Source of the DNA: Aquilaria yunnanensis | Lineage: Eukaryota > Streptophyta > Magnoliopsida > Malvales > Thymelaeaceae | Direction of reading: 5' to 3' | Assembly: GCA_039654915.1 (NCBI GenBank) | Contig: CM077599.1 | Coordinates: 69,098,001-69,162,000 of the forward strand | Length of the DNA: 64,000 nt | Shown: positions 35,157 through 44,243 of the stretch, piece by piece | How the letters are laid out: the number at the start of each line of letters is the position of its first letter | Position numbering within the stretch: position 1 is the first letter of the stretch | Position numbers and translations under genes: made by a program | The notes under the pieces: model-generated | What the model was told of the DNA's origin: nothing | The model's database searches: none | What the model saw: only the letters and a program-made list of their open reading frames with translations

Positions 35157-38100
35157 TGTAATAACCTTAGAAATTAAGGAAAATAAAATTACCAAATTAC
35201 CCTAAACAAAAAAAAAAAAAAAAGAAAATTAAAAAAAAAATAAGTAAATAAAATAAATAAATAAAAATAAATTAATTAACATATTTCCTTAAGGGTATTT
35301 TTGTAATTTTACCTACCAATTTAGAAAATCAATATAAAATTTAGAATCTTGATCCTTAGATAATTCCTTTAGTAGTTATTAAGTCAAATTCCAAACCAGA
35401 AGCTCAAAGTCATTTTCTTTAGGCTAGGGGCATTTTTGTCATTTCCAACTGAGCATCGGATGGAAAATCTGGGAGCACCATTGTATTCTTCTCGCAAAAA
35501 TGAGTCAAGAGAAATTTACCTCACTCAATTATGAATTCGTTTGCTTAGGTTTTCCAAAATTTAGTCAACGCGTGTGTAGAGTTTAAACTAGGTTCATGTT
35601 ACCACAACATAGGATAATTTTTTTTTTCTTCCTTCCTCCAATCCTAATTTCTTTCTTATGAAGCTATCTAGCCACAACACCTCTTAGAGTTAAAAAAAAA
35701 AAAATAATTATCTCCTTGTCTCCATTTTTCCTTCATTAAACCCCACACACACTAATATGTTCTATAACTCTTTTTCCTTCCATGTTTTTTATTCCTTGCT
35801 TCTATGTGATAAAGAGTCCGAATTGGGTTAGAAATTAGACCTATCTTTTCTTCTCACAACCAACTACCACTTCTTATTCTCTCCTCCTTCAACAACTCAC
35901 CACCATAAGAAAGAAAAAAAACAGATTTAGGGAAAAAGGCAGCCCACCATCCTTTGGTCCTCTTTACGCCGGTTATTGTCTCGCTTATTCCTCCATCAAA
36001 ACGGTGTAAGTACAACCCTTTATCCTACGATTAATTTTTATTCTGGATTATTAGAACAATAATTTTTGCCTAATCTTGCCTAGCTTCATTAAGTTGAAGG
36101 AAAACCCCATCCAGACACCAAAATCTGATCCCACGCGTACCGATGATTCCAAATTCATTTGTGTAATTCTAAATCCTTCTATATCCCTCTTTTAATTTTT
36201 TTTCTTTTCTTCCAGAACCTAAAGCCTTATATTTTTGCTGTAAATTTGTGGTAGATCATTGTTAACCCAAGTTTTGGGTTCTTGTACTCGTTTCCGGTGC
36301 AATCGGGTTCATACTTGCTTCTAAACCCCGGTAAGCCACCGTAGTTTTTTTTAAGAATTATTTTGGCTACCAATTTTAAATCTTACAACCCTAATAATTC
36401 TCTTTTCCTTGCTGTCCATGGTGTTACAAAAGGCTAGAAATTCCTTACTTGAGGATTTAGTGCTTTTTGGACTCCCGGAGCGCCAGAGATCCTGAAAACA
36501 CATCGGTAACAGAAATAAAAATTTTTTCCTTCCAAGATCAGTTTTTATAGCCATTAAATGAGCATATAACTTAGTATGTGGCAAGTGTAATTTTTAGGAT
36601 CAATATCAAGAAGGCTCCTGACACGATCCTAAATAGGCAAAAGGCCACTGGAGACACCCCGATACTCTTTTTGCTCACTAGGTAAAATTTCGGTCTAGAT
36701 GTTGAGAACATGAACCTTCCAAGTACCATTTAGGAAAATTTCTAAATTTTAGTATATTTTCTAATTTTCTACCTTACTGACATTTTGTAGGACCGTCCTA
36801 GGAAATCGCCCATTTCGTCATATTATTCCGAACTAGGTAAGGGGGAAGAGTGGGTCAGTTCTCGTGGGCCTTTTTAAGCCCAAAATAAGCATCAACCCAA
36901 ATAATTAAACTTTAAGTAAACAATTGGGCTAAACAAAATCTTTAAATGCGTGGGCAACATGGGTAGGGTAATTAATTAGTTTTTCTAAAATTTTATTTTA
37001 TTTTATTTTATTTTAGTTCTCTTCCATTGAGATGTAATTTTGGTTGGTTGGTTGGTTGCATGGTTGTAATGATGTGATGTATGATGTATGTTTCGCGCTA
37101 GTATCATACTAGGACCGCTTGTAACAAGAATTAAATTAGAAATATGTTAGGACCGCCTAAATAAACTCGTTAGTACCATGTTTAGGGCCAGCGAGACAAA
37201 ACACCGCTAGTATCATGTTTAGGGCCGACAATCTCGCCAGCAACATGATAAGATTGAAAGCAACCGTTAGTGGAATGTTAGGGCCGTAATAAATTACTAT
37301 AAGCCGATAGATAAAGGATTAGGAGCGTAAATGCTAAATGACCAATTTAGAAAGAATTCACGAGAAATGAGATGAACATTTATCATAAATACACTTAAAA
37401 AGATATCATTGATTGTCATGGCATCATGTAACACTAAGTTAAGATAACACGATAAAAGAAGTAGGATGCACTAGAATCATGGCACTCTACTAAAAAGAGC
37501 TAAAATAAATGAGCTACGGTCATGCATCAATTGGCTGTTGCATATGATTGATGATTGTCATACACAAGGCTGCATGAAATAACGGATTAGAGGAGTAAGA
37601 TAAAACACGAGGCATGCATGGTTGGTGATGAACCATATCTACATGACCTGACAAGCTGTAAATTTAGACGAGAAGTTCGAAACGGACGGTTCAAACCCGA
37701 GAGGCATGTTAGGGTGGCAGCAAACTGTCCCTAGTTATGACCCGATATTGACACGGAGTATGAAAATATGATTTGTGCGCTGCCAGACCATAACTGGTAA
37801 GGGACCATACTTATGGCTGGTATCATGAGAGGCTCTACCTCGGCGTAGGTATCCCGAGAGGCTCTAGCTTGGTGGCATCCCTAGTGACACTACCTAAGAG
37901 TTATCCCAAGAGTGGGTGATGTACACACTCACCACCCTAGGTTCGTCCGACGGTATTTAAGTATTGGATTAAATGATCGATCAATATGATATTATTTAAT
38001 CAGTAAAAGGAATTATGTATATGCATGGTAGTTCAAGCATGCTAGTAGGATTTTGATATTGTTGTTATGATGTTGTATGGAATTGTTCTTTAATTAAATT

Positions 38101-38596
38101 GCTACAACTTAAAGTTTATTATTCGTTGTTGTTTGTTACGGGAATATTAGGACCCATGTGATGGGCCTGATACTTCCCCCTTACTGAGCAAGTTGTGCTC
38201 ACCCCTCATTCTAACATGTTTTTCTTAGGTGAGTACTATGAGGAGACAGAGTACATTAAACTAAATAATGAGGTTCAAGATGTGGAGTAGACTGAGTGAG
38301 GGTACGCTGTAGCCCCTCGAAGGTAGAACTAGCTGGGACTGGGTTTCAACTTTGTGTTATTTGATTTCTAAAGAAACATATGGTTTGTTTAAATTGGCAC
38401 ATTAGGCGCATATTAGTTTTCCTGGGATTGTCACTTAACTACTCTGATTTCATTTAATACTTTCATTGTTTGGAAAATAATTTAAATAAAATGTTTTACC
38501 TCATATTTATTAAATTATTTTTAATTAAATTCTTTATAATTATGGGAATTTAAGATATCTTTTAAAATTAAGGTTCATAAAATTGGGGGCGTAACA
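35157..38596 (+). repeat. Long LTR (LTR-C), 3' side of the outer copy
   Basis: 3,440 bp, TGTAATAACC to GGCGTAACA. More diverged than LTR-A and LTR-B are from each other in their 3' parts. It is not followed by a target duplication: a primer-site-like sequence (TTGGTATCAGGCC) and TRIM-type interior follow directly. The same LTR therefore also sits as the 5' LTR of a hybrid unit. Confidence 0.85.
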
Positions 38597-38795
38597 GTTG
38601 GTATCAGGCCAACCCGAGACCACGATGGTGTGGCATAGTGGATATGCACATGTATCGTCTACCGGGACTGATCCTGGATTCGAGAGGCTACTTGGGCAGG
38701 GCTTAAGTAGTCCGATTAGAGAGGTTACTTTGTCCGAGGAAACAAGTAATCCGATTGACCCTAACGAGGATGTTGGGTACATAAGGGGGGGAGTT
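38597..38795 (+). mobile_element. TRIM interior attached to the long LTR
   Basis: Starts with a damaged primer site (TTGGTATCAGGCCAACCC) and continues with the TRIM interior (GGACCACGATGG-like, ACATGTATCGTC, GATTGACCC). It ends in a purine tract, AGGGGGGGAGTT, before the short LTR at 38,796. The short open frame across it is by chance. Confidence 0.7.
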
Positions 38796-38960
38796 TGTAA
38801 CACCTCCATATCCCACATGGGTGAATTGTGGGAAGCCTTATGTGGGTATATAGTCTCAAATTTCAGAACATAAGCACCTAGCGCTTATCATTTTCCAAAG
38901 GATAGCCCATGTAGTGTGGGCAGGTGTTTCGTTGATCAGTTCTAGACTTGGGTCGTTACA
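38796..38960 (+). repeat. Short LTR after the TRIM interior
   Basis: 165 bp, TGTAACACCTCC to GTCGTTACA; primer site GATGGTATCAGAGCCAGG follows. Confidence 0.8.
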
Positions 38961-39309
38961 GATGGTATCAGAGCCAGGTTTGGTTTAAAGTATATAATTG
39001 GGTTTGCTGGTATGGGATGGGAGAATCTCCTTATACTGAGAGTCCATTCCTAAGTACCTAGTGCTTATCCTTTTCCAAAGGATAGCCCATGTGGTGTGGG
39101 CAGGTGTTCCGTTGATCAGTTCTGGACTTGGGTTGTTACAGATGATATCAAAGCCAGGTTTGGTTTAAAGTATATGGTTGAGTCTGCTGGTATGGGACGG
39201 GAGAACTCCTTATACTGAGAGTCCATTCTTAAGTACCTAGCACTTATCCTTTTCGAAAGGATAGCCCATGTGGTGTGGGCAGGTGTTTCGTTGACTGGTT
39301 CTGGACTTG
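38961..39309 (+). repeat. Tandem units of a third leader type plus half a short LTR
   Basis: Two head-to-tail units of about 180 bp (38,961-39,140 and 39,141-39,309, the second cut short). Each has the primer site, a segment with GGTTTGGTTTAAAGTATAT and CTTATACTGAGAGTCCATTC, then the last 90 bp of the short LTR. A third copy is at 41,533-41,712. Probably made by deletion between LTR and interior followed by duplication. Confidence 0.7.
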
Positions 39310-39833
39310 AGGATTTAGTGCTTCTTGGACTCCTGGAGCGCTAGAGATCCCGAAAACACATTGGTAACGGAAATAAAAAATTTTTCCTTCCAAGATAAGT
39401 TTTTACAGCCATTAAATGAGCATATAACTTAGTATGTGGCCGCTGTAATTTTTAGGATCAATATCAAGAAGGCTATGACACAATCCTGAATAGGCACGAG
39501 GCCATCGGAGACACCCCGAGACCCTTTTTGCTCAATAGGTAAAATTTCGGCCTAGATGTTGAGAATATGAACCTTCCAAGTACCATTTAGGAAAATTTCT
39601 AAATTTTAGCATATTTTCTAATTTTCTACCTTACTAACATTTTGTAGGACCGTCCTAGGAAATCACCCATTTCGTCGTATTATTCCGAACTAGGTAAGGG
39701 GGAAGAGCGGATTAGTTCTCATGGGCCCTCTTAGGCCCAAAATAAGCTTCAACCCGAATAATAAATTCTAAATAAACAATTGGGCTAAACAAAATCTTTA
39801 AATGTGTGGGCAACATGGGTTGGGTAATTAATT
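39310..39833 (+). repeat. Long-LTR fragment
   Basis: Matches LTR-C from about 36,451 to 36,978 (GAGGATTTAGTGCTTCTTGG to GGTAATTAATTA). It is joined on the left to a broken short LTR and on the right to an inverted protease fragment. Confidence 0.75.
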
Positions 39834-40190
39834 AAGATTGGAGTGAAGTTCTTTTTATCCCCAACAAACTGCACTTCTGACCCATCAGGCAAAGAGAAGG
39901 TAACTAGCTTCTAATAGCAATCCACTTTAGCATGGTGATGATGTAGCTAATCCATGCCCAAAATACAATCAAATTCAGATATCCCAAGCACAAAGAGGTC
40001 AGTGTCTAAATCGCGTCCTCCAACAGAAATTGAGTAAGATTGAAGTACACGAGTAGAACTCATACTGGTGTCTGATGGTGTAGAAACCACTAGGATGAAA
40101 GGAAGCTCTTTAACAGGCATGCCTGACTGATCAGCTAGTCTAGGAGATATGAAAGAATGTGTGGACCCCGTGTCTATAAGAACTCTAGCA
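39834..40190 (-). pseudogene. Inverted protease-region fragment inside a deleted long LTR
   Basis: On the minus strand this is about 357 bp of the chromovirus pol gene. It corresponds to 25,768-26,125 of the inner copy: the DSGST region, VVSTPSDTSMSSTRV, LGISEFDCILGMDWL and the start of the following linker. Both neighbours are long-LTR sequence in the plus orientation, so the piece was put in backwards. Short shared bases (GGG at the right junction) suggest joining by end repair or template switching. It starts three to four bases after the position matching the inner copy's 99-bp segment, so it says nothing about that segment. Not a gene. Confidence 0.75.
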
Positions 40191-40592
40191 GGGCCGGCGA
40201 GACAAGCCTCGCTAGTATCATGTTTAGGGCCGACAAGCTTGCTAGCAATATGATAAGATTGAAAGCAACCGTTAGTAGAATTTTAGGGCCGTAATAAATT
40301 ACTATAAGCCCCTCGAAAGTAGAACTGGCTGAGACTGGGTTTCAACTTTGTGTTATTTGATTTCTCAAAAAACATATGGTTTGTTTAAATTGGCACATTA
40401 TGCGCATATTAGTTTTCCTGGGATTGTCACTTAACTACTCTGATTTCATTTAATACTTTCATTGTTTGGAAAATAATTTAAATAAAATGTTTTACCTCAT
40501 ATTTCTTAAATTATTTTTAATTAAATGCTTTATAATTATGGGAATTTAAGATATCTTTTAAAATTAAGGTTCATAAAATTGGGGGCGTAACA
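40191..40592 (+). repeat. Long-LTR fragments, internally deleted
   Basis: GGGCCGGCGAGACAAGCC to about 40,311 matches LTR-C near 37,190-37,310. The sequence then jumps to CCCCTCGAAAGTAGAAC, matching LTR-C near 38,313, and ends GGCGTAACA at 40,592. About 1 kb of LTR is missing between the two. Confidence 0.75.
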
Positions 40593-41875
40593 GTTGGTAT
40601 CAGAGCCAACCCGGGACCACGATGGTGTGGCATTGTAACACCCCTATGTCCCACATGGGTGAATTGTGGGAAGCCTTATGTGGGATATATAGGCTCCAAT
40701 TCCAGAACATAAGCACCTAGCGCTTATCCTTTTCCAAAGGATAGCCCATGTGGTGTGGGCAGGTGTTCCGTTGACCGGTTCTGGATCTGGGCCGTTACAG
40801 ATGGAATCAGAGCCGACCCGGGACCACGATGGTGTAGCATAGTGGATATGCACATGCATCGTCTACTGGGACTGATCCTAGATTCGAGAGGCTACTTGGC
40901 CAGGGGCTAAGTAGTCCGATTAGAGAGGTTACTTGGTCCGGGGAACCAAGTAATTCGATTGACCCCAACGGGGACGTTGGGTACATAAGAGGGGGAGTTT
41001 GTAACACCCCCATGTCCCACATGGGTGAATTGTGGGAAGCCTTATGTAGATATATAGGCTCCAATTCCAGAACATAAGCACCTAGCACTTATCCTTTTCA
41101 TAAAGGATAGCCCATGTGGTGTGGGCAGGTGTTCCGTTGACCGGTTCTGGATTTGGGTCGTTACAGATGGTATCAGAGCTGACCCGGGACCACGATGGTG
41201 TGACATAGTGGGTATGCACATGCATCGTCTACCGGTACTGATCCTGGATTCGAGAGGCTACTTGGCTAGGGGCTAAGTAGTCCGATTAGAAAGGTTACTT
41301 GGTCCGGGGAACCAAGTAATCCGATTGACCCCAACGGGGACGTTGGGTACATAAGTGGGGGAGTTTGTAACACCCCCATGTCCCACATGGGTGAATTGTG
41401 GGAAGCCTTATGTGGGATATATAGGTTCTAATTCCAGAACATAAGCACCTAGCACTTATCCTTTTCATAAAGGATAGCCCATGTTGTGTGGGCAGGTGTT
41501 CCGTTGACCAGTTCTGGACTTTGGTCTTTATAGATGGTATGAGAGCCAGGTTTGGTTCAAAGTATGTGATTGTGTCCGTTGGTATGGGATGGGGGAACTT
41601 CCTTATACTGAGAGTCCATTCCTAAGTACCTAGCGCTTATCATTTTCTAAAGGATAGCCCATGTGGTGTGGGCAGGTGTTCCATTGCCCAGTTCTAGACT
41701 TGGGTCGTTATAGGCATATTGGATATGCACATGTATTGTCTATCGGGACTGATCTTGGATTCGAGAGGCTACTTGGCCAGGGGCTACGTAGTCAGATTAG
41801 AGAGGTTACTTGGTCCGAGGAACCAAGTAATCCGATTGACGCTAACGAGGACGTTGGGTACATAAGGGGGGAGTT
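40593..41875 (+). mobile_element. TRIM interior interrupted by a TRIM array
   Basis: The primer site TTGGTATCAGAGCCAACCC and the first 41 bp of TRIM interior (40,593-40,633) follow the long-LTR fragment. The interior resumes at 41,713 (GGCATATTGGATATGCAC) and runs to the purine tract before the short LTR at 41,876. The gap is filled by the array at 40,634-41,712, with GGCAT on both sides. Confidence 0.7.
40634..41712 (+). mobile_element. Tandem TRIM array
   Basis: Short LTRs at 40,634-40,799, 41,000-41,165 and 41,366-41,532 are separated by two non-coding interiors of about 200 bp. The repeat period is exactly 366 bp. A third-type leader and a half LTR (41,533-41,712) follow. Each interior begins with a primer-site-like sequence and ends in AGAGGGGGAGTT or close. 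The unit is flanked by GGCAT at 40,629-40,633 and 41,713-41,717. The array shape (LTR-interior-LTR-interior-LTR) is the known tandem form of TRIM elements. No open frame of note. Confidence 0.8.
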
Positions 41876-42194
41876 TGTAACACCTCCATATCCCACATGG
41901 GTGAATTGTGGGAAGCCTTGTGTGGATATGTAGGCTCAAATTCCAGAACATAAGCACCTAGCGCTTATCCTTTTCCAAAGGATAGCCCATGTGGTGTGGG
42001 CAGGTGTTCCGTTGATCTGTTCTGGACTTGTGGGAAGCCTTATGTGGATATATAGGCTCAAATTCCAGAACATAAGCACCTAGCGCTTATCCTTTTCGAA
42101 AGGATAACGCATGTACTTATATTCTGGAACTGGAGCATATATATCCACATAAGACTTCCTCCAATTCACCCATGTGGGATATGGAGGTGTTACG
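41876..42194. repeat. Broken short LTRs ending in a fold-back
   Basis: A short LTR from 41,876 is cut at about 42,030. A second plus-strand fragment (42,031-42,115) starts mid-LTR at TGGGAAGCC. The sequence then turns into a minus-strand fragment (about 42,116-42,194) ending GGTGTTACG. The plus and minus pieces are inverted repeats of each other (CCTTATGTGGATATATAGGC against its complement) with almost no spacer. Confidence 0.65.
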
Positions 42195-42248
42195 AACATT
42201 CAAAGGCATTTATAAAAAATTTAGGGCATATTTGTCAAATTTAACTAA

Positions 42249-42592
42249 GGGCCAATTCATTTTAACTTAAGTCAACTCACTCTTTTTTAATTTTACATCT
42301 TTTCTGCCTGAAACTAATTTAATTTGAAAGCCAATATTATATAGATGCAATAATCCATTTCAAAGTACATTTCATGATATTTGTTAAATTTTTTTGAAAA
42401 TTTCTTTTTTAATGCCTTAAATTAAAAAGAAATCATAAAAATTTAGTAAGATTAAAAAAATTGTATTTTCAATGGATTATTGCAACTACATAATATTGAA
42501 TTTTAATTAAAATTAGTTTTAGGTAAAAAATATGTAGGAATAAAAATAAGTTATTCTGAAGTCAATTGACTTAAGTTAAAACGAACTGGATG
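42249..42592. mobile_element. Tourist-like MITE
   Basis: 344 bp with terminal inverted repeats: GGGCCAATTCATTTTAAC at the left, and the reverse complement of the right end reads CATCCAGTTCGTTTTAAC. TAA is duplicated at 42,246-42,248 and 42,593-42,595. Helitron-like copy 1 has the empty site (AACTAAATTTGTG near 17,900). A three-base TAA duplication and a GGGCC-type end suggest the PIF/Harbinger superfamily. No coding sequence. Confidence 0.75.
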
Positions 42593-44190
42593 TAAATTTG
42601 TGATTAAGTAATGATTTTCTAAAAATTAAAGCCTAAAAACAATACATGCATAATGCTACTTTGAAACAACTCATAAGATTTGATTGGCTCTAAAAAACTA
42701 ATCAAAATAAAAATACATTAATATTATTTAGTATAGAGAAAAAGTTAGCTGCTAAGAATAAAAACTTATGTTCCAACATTCAAAATGATGACCATGTGGG
42801 AAAAATAATTATTTTAAATTTTTAAATATTTTAAAATATTGGAAAAATGTAAAAGAGAGATTCTACTAAAATTCCTCTTTATTATCATATAAGCAACTAA
42901 TTCTAGGAGTTAAAATTTTTTTTTCTAAAATTTTTCAAAATGACCTTTAATACAATAATATATATATATTTTTATTTTTTTTCAATAGTATGTGCTTGAT
43001 TCATATGTGAATTATATAATTGCTCTAATATTGACCAATACCTAAGTTTTCAAAGTATATATTCATCCAAGTAGAGAAAAGAAAACTCAATTGACAAAAA
43101 ATTTATATTTAACTAAGTTTAGTGGTCAAAGTAAGTTTAATAGTAAAATAGTAAAGTTCCCAAAACCAAAGGCTAAATGCGTCCCACTTTGTATTTTTTT
43201 CCTCTCTTATTATATTTTTTGTATTTTAATACTACTAAATATCTAATTAAATAGGCAACTATATATTTAGATCTCTGTAAGTGGATTCTTTTCTTTCCCT
43301 ATTTTTAGAGCCCTAACACTAACACAACTTTAATTAAATAGACAATATAATTTTTTTTTATTATTAAAAGAGTAAAAGAATTTATAATTCTAGGATATAG
43401 GGAAAACAATATGTGAACTATTATAAAGTGTTCACTTATATAATTTTTTGATATATACTTTTTATACCTAAAATTATTTTTTAATATGCAACACTTAAAG
43501 ATTTTCATGTGAAACTTTAGCATGAGTTTTACCACATAATAAGCTTTCACAGTATATACTCATTCAAGCTGCAAAACCAAAAAAACTTAATTGAGAAAAA
43601 AATTATGTTCAAAGGTATCTTTTATAGCAATACAAACTTTAGCTTGAGTGTTACCATATATTTAATTTTTTATTCAAATAAAAAATTTATTTATGAAGGT
43701 TTTTAAAATGGTAAGTTGAAATTTTAAGTTTCATAAAATATTTAGCTGTACAAACTTTAGCATGAGTTTTACATTTAAGTCTTTTATTCAAATAAAATAT
43801 TTGGCTATGAAAGTTTTTGGAATGGTAAGTTGAAATTTTAAAGTTTTATAACATATTTACTTGAGGTATTATTTGATATTAATATAGAACCAAGGGTGAT
43901 ATGTTTGAAGCAAAAAAATTTTAATGGCAATTTAAGAGTTTTAGGAAAGATTAACACAAAAAATAATTGTATATAATACGTAATTTTGTAATATAGAATT
44001 AAGGGCAGGTAAGCTTGTAGCAAAAAATTAAATTTAATGGTAATTTAAGAGTATCTTTTAGTGTTCTAGTGTTAATACAACTCTACTTAAATCGATAATG
44101 ACAAAATTGAGTTTCATTAAGAGAACAAAACATCTTAAAACATAAGAACAAAAAAGTTGTTCAACGTTTGTGTACCTTCGTACTTTTTAT

Positions 44191-44243
44191 AAGATAAGAT
44201 AAGATAAGATAAGATACACACACACACACACACACACACACAC
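44191..44243. repeat. Microsatellites AAGAT and CA
   Basis: About five AAGAT units followed by about fourteen CA units, at the edge of the Helitron-like element. Confidence 0.9.

Larger units (their letters stand above)
21744..42194. mobile_element. 20.45-kb nest of LTR elements at one insertion site
   Basis: The whole block sits at a point that is uninterrupted in Helitron-like copy 1 (AACAT at 17,849-17,853). Both ends are minus-strand TRIM-type LTR sequence: a complete LTR at 21,744-21,909 and a partial LTR ending GTTACG at 42,194. The flanks are AATGT (21,739-21,743) and AACAT (42,195-42,199), which differ only by transitions. The likely order of events is a minus-strand TRIM first, then plus-strand elements nested in or recombined with it. 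Confidence 0.6.
19497..44194 (-). mobile_element. Helitron-like element, copy 2, interrupted by a 20-kb LTR nest
   Basis: The minus strand ends in a textbook Helitron 3' terminus: a perfect hairpin ACGTGC-AAC-GCACGT (19,508-19,523 in plus coordinates), about 10 bases, then CTAG (19,497-19,500) and T. The other end, at 44,194, reads TCTTATAAAAAGTACGA on the minus strand, with the expected TC start. Own sequence is 19,497-21,743 and 42,195-44,194. The middle is the LTR-element complex. A Tourist-like MITE is also inserted at 42,249-42,592. No coding sequence of its own. It lies head-to-tail with copy 1, an arrangement known for Helitrons. Confidence 0.55.

Noticed and set aside
38598..38873. 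Open frame across the TRIM interior and short LTR (similar ones at 40,807-41,088 minus and 41,661-41,933 plus)
   Set aside because: The frames run over LTR, primer-site and interior sequence and recur only because the repeat recurs. No domain and no conservation beyond the DNA repeat.
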